Origin: Lineus longissimus
Lineage: Eukaryota; Nemertea; Pilidiophora; Heteronemertea; Lineidae
NCBI RefSeq assembly: GCF_910592395.1
Contig: NC_088322.1
Location: 11,589,431 to 11,653,430 of the forward strand
Reading direction: 5' to 3'
DNA: 64,000 bases
In this document: piece after piece, positions 37,201 through 48,580 of the stretch
Position numbering within the stretch: the first letter of the stretch is position 1
Layout: each line of letters starts with the position of its first letter
The notes under the pieces: model-generated
The model's database searches: none
What the model saw: the letters and a program-made list of their open reading frames with translations, nothing else
Told to the model about the DNA's origin: nothing
Program-made: the position numbers and the translations under genes

Positions 37201-40200
37201 TGTGTCCGCTTCCCTTAGTGACCATAATCTCGAGGAGCGAACCAGGAGGTTGAACAGACGGTGTAGCGATGGGCGTATAATGGGTTACGCCATGGCACAA
37301 AACCAGTCTTCCCAGAATACAGAGCAAACCAAGATGGTTGCAAAAGCCGGAAGTAGCAGTGATGCAATGCGTGAGTTTGGGCGGCATTTGCCCAACCAAG
37401 ATTCGGACCAATTGGTTGGCAAGATAGGCAACGGAAAATCTGTGGCACGGTCTGATTCAGATTCATCTGCACCGTCCGCTGGGGATGCACCACAGCCGTC
37501 CCGAACAGCTCAGGTGCTAGCCAATCCTAGCATAAGACGATATCTGCTGCAATCACAAGCACGACCTAGCTCAAGGCCTGGGTCAAGGTCATCTAGTCCT
37601 GGATTAACTGATTCCGGGCCACAATCCCCAAAATCCAAAAATCTACTATCGAAGACTGAATTCTTCTTTTCCTCTTCGGAGAATTCACCAAATGATTCAC
37701 CGCGGGGATCTGTCTCAGAGTATAGTGGCGACTCCTTGAAGCGATCGTTCAGAAAGGACACTCGTGATACTGGTCCCATCATGTCGCGCTTGCACCAGAG
37801 GCGTAGCAGCTCTGAGATGAATCTAGATCAAATTGGGTTATTGGATCCAGGAAAAGTAGAAACATCCAAATCTGGGCGCTCGCTTACTGATCCATTTCCT
37901 GAGAGGTCACGATCACCACGCGAGATCTTAGAACTCTCACAGCGATCGTATTCTGAAGCGTCTGACAATCCACCAGATATGACTTCAAAACATTATTCCG
38001 ATCCGACATTCCAGGACATTATGAAACGTAGCTCCCTCAAATCGAAATTCCACATTCCAACATTCGAGGAATTCAAACTGAAAAAGAAAACCACTTTTTC
38101 TAGCACGTTGGATTATATTGGTCAGTCACGAATGAACCAATCAAAGTCTTCCTCTCATCAGCCAATCAAAGGAGTTCATTCTAAACTTTTGGTTGAGCAA
38201 GTAAGGCATGCGCGTTCCATGACCGCTTTGCATGAACTTGACAAAGAATCAGAGGATGATGAACTCATCTGCTCAAAAGAGGGTGCTTCCAATAAATGTA
38301 AACAAACAATCTCGGGCTCAGCAGACGCCAAAATTGGCTTGGCAGACGGAAGGCCTAAAGATGTAACTTTGAATGAAAATGTTGTGCAGGCTGTGCAGAA
38401 TTCAGGTTGTGGGACTTTGAATACTAGCAGTGTTCTTAAAGCTCCTCCTAGGAGGCGCCATAGGTCATCAGATAGCCGCAAAAGTGATGAGGGGTTGTCG
38501 CCGAGAGGCGGGAGTGATGCGTCACCACGACGACCCAAGTCAATGTACGTGGATGGTCCAAATGAAGAGGTCAGAGTTGACCTGCGTAGGACTGGATCAG
38601 AACAAATGTTGGCATCAGAAAGTTCATACGCATGGCCAGAATCACAGACTAATACTGTGTGCCACAAAACTCCAGCAACACAGGAAGGGAGTTTAAGTGT
38701 ACCTGGGGTGACTGTGACCGAATCCGATGTAGATGCATGTGCTAGGCCTAAGAGGCCAGATAGGAAACAGAGAAAAAAGAGTAAATCTATGATTGAGATT
38801 TCAAAGACCGACTTGGATGCCTTGCAGCAGGCTCATCAAGGTCATGTTGAACTTCAGAATCGATTAGATTCATGTGAACGCTCGAATAGTGAAAGGGCTA
38901 CGACCAAGAGCCATCGTCACAGGCTGAGGTCAGAAAGTTCAGAAGGTGACCTTGACCTAAGTCAAGGTCATAAAGAGAAGCACAAGAGACATAAATCTGG
39001 GGAAAAGGTATCGAAAACAAAATCTGAAGCTCCACTGGTTGAATTGGTAAAGGATGGACATAGACGCTCAAAAAGTGAAAAGGCTCACAGGGTCAAAGAA
39101 TCTTGTGGGAAACGGCATCAAACTGATACGTGTGTACGAGCCAGTGACTTTGTCGATGGCGGCATTGGAAAGGATGCTGCTTCCAATTGCAACTCCCAGC
39201 ATTTAAAACTAGACCTTAGTGCTATGAATTATGACTCTTCAAGTCCAGTTCCCTCGCCACGAGACGATGAAGAAGTCTTGTCACCACGTGCGCGGAAAAG
39301 CAAATCGAGGAAATCGCATAAATCAAGTGCGAAAAGTAGCGAGGACCTTGCAAATAATGAATTATCTGTTCTGAATAGTGCGAAAAAGTTGCTGAAGGCT
39401 CATAGTATGGACAATCTGAACGTTCTGAAGAAACATAGCAAACAGGACAAGGATAAGAAGGTCAAAGGTCAACGACCAGTTAGCATGGGTATTCCAGTTA
39501 ACATCGACTTTGAGGACGAGGCAATTGGTCAAGAAGTGGCGTCACATGTTAGGAGGACTGACCATGGGGGCGAGCATCGGCTGAGAGTGCCCTACGATAC
39601 TGAAAGCAAGGTAAGATATAATTTGTCATATAGTGTTTCTTTATGGGTTAAAGAACTGGACAAAATCACAACTAGGGGTTTCAAAAATACCTCTTGCAAT
39701 CCAAAAAGTCACATGAAGAGAGAAGTTGTCAACGGTTGAGTCAATAGAATTGTCACTCATCATGATAAGAGCAATTTCATGTTGCCCTGAAACGTTGTAA
39801 CAAATGACAGCTTTCAGGATTTTGCCCGCGTCTATACGAAGGATGGGCATGGACAAGTCATAGCTGTCATCCCTGACCCTGATGTCATCATTAGGATCAA
39901 AGTGAGCTGTTTTGATCCATGCATAATCAAATGTGTGAAACTCAATTTGGCGGAAATCTTTTGATCCCCTTGGGGACTTGGCTGGGCCTCTTGACGTCAT
40001 GTTCACTGCGACTAGACATGATTAAGAGGGAACACTCTTTTGTGATGATATAAATATTATGTCAAAATGTTTTGTAAACAAGGGGGAGAAAAAGGGTGAC
40101 GATGTCAAAGGGTTGTTATACAGTGTCAAACAGATTAAACAGATTCACTGTGTCTTCATCAATAAGACCATGAAGTTTGCAAATTTCAATGGGAAAAATC

Positions 40201-43200
40201 ACCCTAAAGAGTCAATGACCTTTCAAGACATTGTTCATAACGTCAAAAATTATCAATTTTCTGCGGAACCAATCTTAGCCCGACAGAAACCGATATATCG
40301 GTTACAATGAGAAAATGGATTTTGGACTCTATCTTGAGGTGGCAGAAAATGTATAAAGAAATTCTGAATGTTATCCTTAGTGATGTCTAGACTATCCACC
40401 CACTGGATTGCTTTGTGGTTGAAATAACTCACTGATTGGACATCATCCGATATTAATGTTTCGATGAGAGACAGGCCACTGAACCCAGCCAGACCAGTCT
40501 TGCTTTAGGATGTTGGAATATTTTTCTAAACTTGATGAACATTTTGGTGTGATCAGGAAAAACTGTATGAAAAAACTTAAACTTTCCAAAGGGACTCTGG
40601 ATTAATGCTTGCCAATTCACAGTGCCCCAACATGTCTAAAATCCCACCTCACAGCTGGTGGTCGTTGAACGGACTTCGTGGTCTCTATGCCTTAGTAGAG
40701 CCAAAGGCAGCTGAACCTTGTTATAATGAAAGTTTTCACACTGAATACATGGTTAAAGTGAACTGCTTTCCTAGCCTCATCTAACTCCAATGCATTAATG
40801 TTTACCCTGGATGCAGTAAACTTTGGATTTCTCAGAAAAATAATGTTTATTAGTGTCCTCATCGATGTATTGTTTCAGCCCTAGATTCTTTGGGACCAAA
40901 ATCACGACCGGCTCTTGTATTGTAAAAGGATGTATGCCTATATAAGGGCAATAAAAACATATGAATAATCAAAATATCACATGAACAGCCAATTATGACG
41001 TAATAATCAATAGAAACCGGGAATATGAAAACACCGGTTGGGGTTTGGTAAATAATGTCAAATTATTTACTTATTTTCCGTGCCCTGGTCGGTCAATATA
41101 AAACGCAGCACTGGTAATTAGGAAGTCCGGCATTCCTTGATGTAATGCGTATGTAAGATGGAAAACTGGGTAAATTCTTTCCAATGCATGATGGACCTAA
41201 GTAGCAATATTTGTGAGTTAACTCCTTGATGGCTTAGAGTCACCAAACTTAAGTGAAGTGTGGTTCATTTGGGTGTAAGTTTGAAAAGCATTACTCAGGG
41301 AGAAAATAGTCTAGAACTTGACAACAAAACGCTTTGGCCATTTTAACAACTTGGCCCAGTTTGTAAGAGAATTTGTTTGCAACTTTACCTAGTATGAAGT
41401 TGTGCAGTCAAAAACCTACATGCAATGGTATATTACTTGACATTCAAAGAAATTTTTTCCCAAACAGTATACATCAGCAAATAAATTATGGCAGTCAAAA
41501 TGTGAATGGCGACTTTAAAAAAACTTTCTTCAAAAGAGTACATTCTTTATAATGCATAGAATTACCCGAGTGTCTAAATCTAACAAAATTATACATTATG
41601 GGAAAATAGACCATCAGATTGAGCGTGACGGGTCGGAACAGCTACCTTACAAACGGCTTGACAGAGGAATTAGTTGAAAGCGATAGGTTTTAGAAAGCAT
41701 TGTACAGGTGGCAGCCACTAATGGGCAACCAGGGCATCCTTTTTTCAGCTGATAAAAAAGTTTTGACTCCACAAACATCTCACTTGTGGTGCTCAGCTAC
41801 AGTCTATACGTTCCCTTATATTTTGAGTAAACATGTATGTTTCTTTTGCTACAGAGTATCGTGACCCGGTCGACGTCTGATGTCTCCGATGTCAGAAAGG
41901 AGGAGAAGAGGAGGCAGAAGAACAAGAAGATACGGTCGTCGAATAGCGACCCCTTTGATGAGAAGGGGAGACGATCACAACCAAAACTCAGAGGTAAGTA
42001 CAGCATGCGCCTATAAAGGACACCCATATTCACATTTGATATGACCAATTCAAGCTGAAGGGTCATTTGAAATGTGTGCTGTTTTGCTTAACAGGCTCTC
42101 AGCATCAAAACTTAAGTATGAGAATGACAAAAACATAACAGTGGTACTTCAAGAAATAATTAGATATGGTGACATTCCTACATTGACCGTTTTCTCTTCT
42201 TTCCATCATCAGAAGCTCGCAGTCATCAACAACTGGTCCCGGATTCCTCGGACACACACTTCCTTGAATCATCACACAGCTTCCAGAGTATCGGAAACAT
42301 GGATGAAGAGGATGACACCAGCACAGAGGTATGCAAAAATGATGTGTCTCAACCCGAGGACTTGATTCAACCAGTCCAAACCCAGACTGTTTGAGCGGCT
42401 CCTTTGATGCCACTACCCCAGCAGGGCCATATTTAGCAGGAAGCAGCGGGGCAACTGCCCCCAGATATTTCCGAAAGAATGTTTGTCATGTTGATTTGGG
42501 TCCTTTTAGGACAAAAAGTGGTGTTCAGCATCCCCAGAGAGCCTACTGCTCCCCAGGACCAAAATGTTAATAAGGCCCTCCCTGCAGTGTACCTCTGCAA
42601 CGACCCGTGATAGATGATAGTAAGTTGAAAAGGCAGCTCCTATAAAATCTTTCATAATTTTCAGGTTCCGGTAAAAAAGTCATCGGGGAGAAAACCGAAG
42701 AAAACCAGTAACGTCAGTACAACCAGTGTCGATAGTGGCGTGATTGGCCACGATGGGTCACATGACAATGACGAGCTGTCACCGTGTAAGGATGGTACCT
42801 TCATTATCGACGTGGAACGGGTCGATAGCGGTGTTGGTAGCGAGACAAAATATACGAATAAGAAGGAGAGGAAACAGAGGGTATGTATGGTTTCAATTTT
42901 CTCGAATAAAACCGAAAATATTGCCACAATCAAAGGGGCTAGAAAGCAAGTCGGTTTTCGGTTCATTGCCAGCTTTGTCGTCAAAGATAGCAGTTTTTCT
43001 TAACGCTGCCACCTCTTGTTATTTGCAGGAGGGCCTAGTCTGTGTCGACTGCGACAAGCTCATCCCAGATAACGACGACATCATCACAGAGGTCGCCACC
43101 ATCTGTAAAAAGTGCTTATCACGCCGCACGGAACGTAAGGAGACGATACAGGAAATCATCGAGACTGAGGTCAGCTATGGGCGGGACTTGAAAATAATTA

Positions 43201-45923
43201 AGGAAGAGTTCTACACGCCGATGCAAAAAGCGTCGCTGTTGACCTCGGAGCAGATACAAGCAGTGTTTCTAAATTTCATGGATTTAATGGACATCAACGA
43301 TAAGTTTGCGGACTTTTTGCAGGATGCAATCGAGAATGCAAATGAGCAAGGTGACGAGGTAAAGACCGATTTTAACTTTTTGCCTCTTTTTGCGAGACTG
43401 TTCTAGATAATGTATCAGAAGAGTTAATTTGAGAAAGAAATATTGTCATACTTTGGAGTTGGATATCAGCTGTCAAGATAGATCGTTTTAAACTTTCATA
43501 TTCTATTTCGAATTCCAGGATTACCACACTGTCCAAATCGGCAAAATCTTCCTGGATTTCTCGTTCATGTTTATTGCATTTGAAAATTACTGCGTTAACC
43601 AATCATCTGCCAGCCTCCTTCTGGAACAGATGGAGAAAGAGCGGGAACTTCTGCGGATATTTCTGCGCGTGTCCCAGCGGGATAATCAACTCTTGCGTCG
43701 GATGAACCTCAAGTCATTCTTAATGGTGCCTGTACAGAGAATAGTCAAGTAGGTAGCCCTGTGGGCTTAATTTACATCATCAGGTCTGTTCCATGCAGTC
43801 AGGATATCACGTGGCATATGAAGTGACTATGGTGCTTTGGGCCTATTGATAACGTGTAGGGACTTCTATAAGAAACGTCGATCTGGAACAGAGGCTCGCT
43901 GGAAGGATATCATAAACTGTCCTGAATACTCCAAGGATGCCATTTAAAGCAGATTTGAACTTCCTAGGATATCAACTTTAACAACCCAAAGCAAAGAATT
44001 CCTTTTGAAATTCTTGAACTTCGAGATATGCAGACTGATAGAGTAAACCATATTTGGTACATTTGAGTGATGTTACTTTTATTTTTGCGTCTCCATTTTC
44101 AGGTATCCCCTGCTCCTGACTCGGTTATACAAGTCGACTCCCCTCCACAACACAGACAGAGCACTCATCAAAGAAGCTCAGTTGAAGATTGAGGAAATAT
44201 TAGACCATATAAATGCAGTGAGTTTCGAGCAATATGAGTTTTGATATTTTGTATTAGAGTTGTCCGTTCAAATTTAGAATTGTTCTATCTTTCAAACTTC
44301 TCATCTTCATTATCTATTTTCCAGTCTGCAAAAGGTGGCAGCAGTGGTACCAGAGCCAGAACGAAAGGTTCAATTATGCGACGAGGGGCACCAGGAGCTG
44401 CGGCAGAGAGCGTCGAGATACAGAAAGTGAGTGCATATAGGACGTGCAGGTGTAACAAGAATTTGTTTTCCCGTGGACGGCTTCTGGCCAGTAGCCTTAT
44501 ATTTTGAGACTGCTTTAGGGAATCTTCTGCTAGTACTTGACTGAATATATCAGTAGTGACTGGCCTCACTGGAACTCTATCGATTTATGCATGGTGTGCC
44601 CAGCAGTAACACTCCTCCCGTCTTACTACCCTACAATGTAACTTGGGCTATGGATGACACCAGTATCAGTATCTGTATCACTGTGTCGTTATGTTTTTGT
44701 TGCCGGAGGTATGGAGTCTACTATATAGTCTGCCTGTGCGGGATCTTTTACTTGCCCTGGCATAGACACTCGGATACAAGGGACCACAGTCTCATCCATC
44801 AGACCCTCATTAATTTATAGCATTGGCCTGGAGACTATCGAGGTCATTTGAAAAAAATTGACTGACGTCGCCACTGTTTCTTTCTAGGTTGCATTTGAGA
44901 CGATCGGGCAGAATCGCAATGACGCATTTTGTGTGATAATGGGGAGGTTAAGTTACGCCACCCCAACGGAACAAGGCCACTGGACCAAGAAGGGCAAGGG
45001 CCTCAAATTCAGCCCCTTACAGGCTGTGGTGCTAGCTTTAGGAAAGGTACGTTGAAACAACTTGTTTGAATTGTAGAGTTTGAATCCGCAATTATCTTGG
45101 AACATGAGTTTGGAACTGTTTCTTTCCATATTTGTTTCATTTTCTTGGAGGCATACTTATTGAAATGATTAACTTGCTCTCCGGCAAGGTCAGGGCGAGG
45201 CAAACAAAACAAACAATGATGTGTAAATTCTTGCCAACTATTCAGTTCAGGAAATGTCAGACAGGCAGGCTATCTCTGCATTCTCCAAGCAGCCATAATA
45301 TTCAAGAAAATTTTCTCTGCCAGTATAAGGTGTAAGTATAAGGTGCGGACTAGTGAAAGAAAACAGTTTCACTCGAAATCTAATTGAAAATCTTTCACTT
45401 TCACAAAAGAAACCTTTCGATATCAATTTCAGAATAAGTCGGAATACAGCGTAGAAGAAGATTTGCTCCTCTTTCCAAAGAAGAGTCACACAACAGAGGC
45501 GTTGATGGTACTACTCAAGGAAAAGAACGGGAAATACGTCCCAGCGCGGGAACCCCTGTCGCTTGATAAGTGCGTCGTTTGTATGGATCCCGACTTTGAC
45601 GAGGTATTTGAGGTGCACGAAATCAACAAGGAGACGTTATTTTTCAAGGTAGGTCACAGAGATCGACCCCCGCTTGGAAGATTTATACTAATTTGAGAAT
45701 TTACTTGAAATTGGTCAAACAGGACAGAGTCCTTAGTCTGCAACTCGATGATGATGATGATGATGATGATGAATAACTAAACACCACTTCTGTCATTTTT
45801 CAGGCTGACGAAACCAAAGAAAACGTGACCTGGGTCCGCCATCTAAAATACCAGGCGAAAGGTGTTGGCGCGTGGCGACGAAGACGGCATGCTCTGGCCA
45901 ACATCATGTTCAGTAAAGCGTAA
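25289..45923 (+). CDS. DH-PH Rho guanine nucleotide exchange factor with long disordered N-terminus
   Basis: Exons 25289(acceptor 25286)-25393, 34238-39610, 41855-41993, 42213-42328, 42665-42880, 43029-43358, 43519-43748, 44103-44217, 44325-44426, 44888-45046, 45433-45648 and 45804-45923 join in phase with GT-AG introns to about 2406 codons plus TAA. Domains in order: residues 1-1980 low-complexity, Ser/Arg/Lys-rich; about 1988-2012 a four-cysteine zinc ribbon (CVDC, 17 residues, CKKC); about 2018-2208 a DH domain, including QEIIETEVSYGRDLKII and the helix FLMVPVQRIVKYPLLLTRLY; 2209-2242 a Ser/Gly/Arg-rich linker; about 2255-2395 a PH-like domain with LKFSPLQAVVLALGK and a final TWVRHLKYQAK helix. 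DH domains open Rho-family GTPases for GTP loading and act at membranes or the cytoskeleton. I cannot name the vertebrate orthologue. The true N-terminus is uncertain (see 23054-23165). The gene is tail to tail with the HSPBAP1 homologue. Confidence 0.88.
26881..26901 (+). repeat. Poly-G tract (21 G)
   Basis: The longest homopolymer in the window, inside the large RhoGEF intron. Its exact length may not be reliable in an assembly. Confidence 0.9.
30250..30411 (+). mobile_element. CAGTAGAACC MITE, degraded copy
   Basis: The right end GGAGACGTTCCACTG followed by TA, and the internal blocks CATTGAGAGGTGTCCTTATT, GATCAGCATGGGACCAAAAC and GGAGAGGTTGTCCTG, match the family. The left terminal repeat is not recognisable. 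Confidence 0.55.
34238..39610 (+). CDS. Giant exon of the RhoGEF gene (1791 codons)
   Basis: A single 5373-bp exon, acceptor TCTTTTCAG and donor GTAAGA, phase 0 at both ends. It codes a region without globular-domain signs: rich in Ser, Lys, Arg, Glu and Asp, with acidic clusters (for example SESSEESVKE, SSSEDDTEEYTE) and basic ones (KSKSRKSHKSSAKS). About ten R-R-x-S or R-R-S motifs (RRNS, RRHS, RRGS, RRAS, RRPS, RRSL, RRKS, RRAS, RRCS, RRSS) punctuate it, the form recognised by basophilic kinases and then often by 14-3-3 proteins. Two short segments look like conserved linear motifs: SLTAPDALFKFLKKP and SLYDAPEIFEKFVSVV. The 1839-codon open frame seen around it runs past both splice sites. 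Confidence 0.85.
39611..41854. other. RhoGEF intron after the giant exon
   Basis: 2.2 kb. Short open frames on both strands (for example 40059-40310 plus) show no splice signals or motifs that I would trust. No repeat element was delimited. Confidence 0.5.
43029..44217 (+). CDS. Zinc ribbon plus DH domain exons of the RhoGEF
   Basis: Exon 43029-43358 codes the four-cysteine ribbon and the first DH helices; exons 43519-43748 and 44103-44217 complete the DH fold. The ribbon (C1988, C1991, C2009, C2012) abuts the DH start with only about six residues between, through the basic run SRRTERKE. The catalytic-face helix contains MVPVQRIVKYPLLL, the conserved signature of DH domains, split by an intron inside the Lys codon. 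Phases are 0, 2 and 0 at the successive donors. Confidence 0.85.
44587..44800 (-). mobile_element. SINE fragment, same family as 10733-11080
   Basis: Read on the minus strand it shares GAGTGTCTATGCCAGGGCAA followed by GTAAAAGATCCC with the plus-strand element, plus the preceding GGTCTG and GGATGAGA blocks. It lies in a RhoGEF intron. The tRNA-like head is not visible. Confidence 0.55.
45747..45773 (+). repeat. GAT trinucleotide microsatellite
   Basis: Uninterrupted (GAT)n in the last RhoGEF intron. Similar GAT runs occur at 11048-11080 and 27518-27540. Confidence 0.85.
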
Positions 45924-47010
45924 CCAAGACGAGGACGCCACCTATCTATAGTCATTTGAACTGCTAGCTGTGATAATTGCAACTTATCCTAACGGATATC
46001 TCAAACTGACTATTATTCATGTGATTGGTTATTGTTCAGTGCGGACCAAAGACTTTGGAACTGTCACAGAATATACTAACTTTAAAGAATGTGAGGGTCA
46101 ACCCAAACGTAAATTTCGCCTATCAAACAGAAATAGATTTGAAAAAATGACGACCCTCTATTGGTTTTTGGGAGGAACGGAGGGCTTCTGAAATGGCCCC
46201 GTACTATAATGTGCTGGTTTCTTCATGATTTCCTTGATTTGAATTCTGTTTGAACTTCATGGATTCTGTGTGGCAGCAAAGGCAAATGTGTGCACAATTT
46301 CTTGGATAAAGGTTTTTTATCTCAACAAAGGACTGGAAAACTGAAATGGTTCAAACTTTAGACCAGGATGACGATAATACAAGTTACTGTAGCTATAGAG
46401 ATGCGCAATGTCATGGTAAACTCCATTTGGCCGTGGAATATGTAAATATTTGGCGACATCAAAATGGCCATGGGTATTTTTACCAAGCAGAGCACAAGAC
46501 TATTTATTCACCTATTGTCATCATAAGCCTCTGAACAATTTTAAACAAGTCACTAGGTCGCCAACTAAAATTCATTTAACGTTACTACTTGACTGGGAAT
46601 ATTTTTGGTGGATGTTTTCCCTGCATGATTTTAACTTATATTAAACATTTAAGGCGTAAACCAACTTGGTTTTTTTCTCCAACCCATTGTCTATCGAAAT
46701 TGAACCTGTATGGTCGTAAATAACCACAAGCCTCATATCTCTCTTCTTGATCACCCATAAATAGACTTGGATTAGTGAAACTAGCAAAACTAACAACAGA
46801 ATCAAAGCTACCATACCAGGTACAGAAATCTAGTATAGATGGAGATACATCAGAAAATTATTACTTCCCAATCGCACCTTTCCGAGACCATGAATAAAAA
46901 GTATGGTTACTGTGTCTGTAACTATAACCAAGCATAAATATTCTCTCTGTAACTAATGTGTCTAAATGTATATAAGAGTTGTATTTATAAAATGTGTACA
47001 AATAGATATA

Positions 47011-47016
47011 AATAAA
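47011..47016 (+). terminator. Poly(A) signal for the RhoGEF gene
   Basis: AATAAA about 1.1 kb after the stop codon, preceded by AT-rich sequence and followed by a GT-rich stretch (TTTCTGTTGGTTAGTG). It defines a likely 3' UTR of 45924 to about 47035. Confidence 0.55.
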
Positions 47017-47039
47017 TTTAATTAAGCTTATAAGTGCCT

Positions 47040-48580
47040 TTCTGTTGGTTAGTGATCATCTCAAAATAGGTTGAAGCCTGGGGCCGCAGTTATATAGGAT
47101 TCACATTATCAATTGTCACGCTTCACTTGTCACGAGTTAACTGACTTCGACTTGAAAACACGATGTGAGGGTGAAAAGTGACATCATGAATCGTATGTCG
47201 CCAGCTCTCAGGAAATGACTTGTTGTTCTTGATGTCACGCATAAAAGGTGAACAGTGACACGTCACATGTGAAAACGTGAACTCTGTCAACCTGAAGTGA
47301 GGCCGTTGTTGCAAAAATATCATGATGAAGCCCCCATATTTGAAAAAGACCAAGTTTGGATGGTGAAACTTATGACCCCCTCCCTGACAATTTTTTCCCC
47401 TCTGTCTTAGCGGTTTCAACCTCCCTTGAGATACTATCTCAAGAAGACAACTGATTTAAATCACTGTGACTGGTGGGTCAGAATCAAACCCAGCCAAGAA
47501 TGAATTTGACCATAACAGTCAACACTACCAACAAACTGGCCCTTTAGGAGGAGGCTCTATGAAATTTACATCCCTTAGTTTGATACAAGTTTGGCATGTG
47601 CCTGGACACAAGTTCCCTTGTTGATGTGCCCTGGTCTTCAGGAAATCGACAGCAACGAGTTCAAAGCAGACACTATATTTCATTGAGCTTCCAGCTGAGG
47701 ACGGGCTTGGTTGTAATGTCAATAGTTTTGGTCAAATCTATGTATAACCGTTTTACCTGTAGACCAGAGACCCATTCATCCCCCATAGAAGTGAGTACAA
47801 TCGTAAGAAGAAGGGATTCAAATCACCCACTTGCATCGTGCGTCGTGCAGTGTGGATAACCAGATGGAAGAGTCAACCAACCTTTCATTGCTTTGTCCTT
47901 CTTGCGAGATGTAAAACCGAGGTTGCTATAACTGGTGCCATGGGATGTATACTGGATTTGAACTGGAGGAACTCAAGAACACATGTCTGTCATAAAATGT
48001 TATTGCCAAATAAAAAGTAGTGGTGATTGAACATTCAAGAAAGTGATGACATAATGATATGAAAGGTATGACAAGGAAATAGAACAAGCAGTGCTGGGCC
48101 TAGATGATTCACGAAATGGATTATATTTGGTATTCTATAATATTGGATATTTCAAATAATTTGTCTTCAATCTTTAACTGATTGTCAATTCCGGTCTTGA
48201 CTGACGGCACGATATGTGACCTGCCCCAGCAAAACAAAGCGCATCTTGCTCTAAGACAGACTGCTTGTTCATTTCACTGTTGTCTGCCTTCTGTAAAATA
48301 TGATTACGTCAATTTCTTCCATTACCTCCAGGTCTCTTCTCTGGGACATGTGCCTGGTTTTGCTGTGACAAGTCCCATACAATATAACTTTTATAAACTA
48401 TTGTGATATTTACAGAACCCAATAGAAAAACTTGCATGTCAGTACCTAGTGGCACTTTCAAACTAAACAAATATTTACAAAGATTTTTGATAACGTCTCT
48501 CGGTGATCATCTCTACAGGTGACCTGAGCTGCCTTACCCACTTTCACACACATTCGTGCATTTTCTTCAACAGGTTCTAA
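47040..48580. other. Convergent intergenic region
   Basis: Between the 3' ends of the RhoGEF and HSPBAP1-like genes. It should contain the 3' UTR of the minus-strand gene just below 48580, but I see no clear minus-strand AATAAA. Short open frames here show no supporting signals. Confidence 0.5.

Noticed and set aside
42422-42594. hAT-like element with CAGGGCC ends in a RhoGEF intron
   Set aside because: The inverted ends match only with gaps and there is no target-site duplication; too weak to call.
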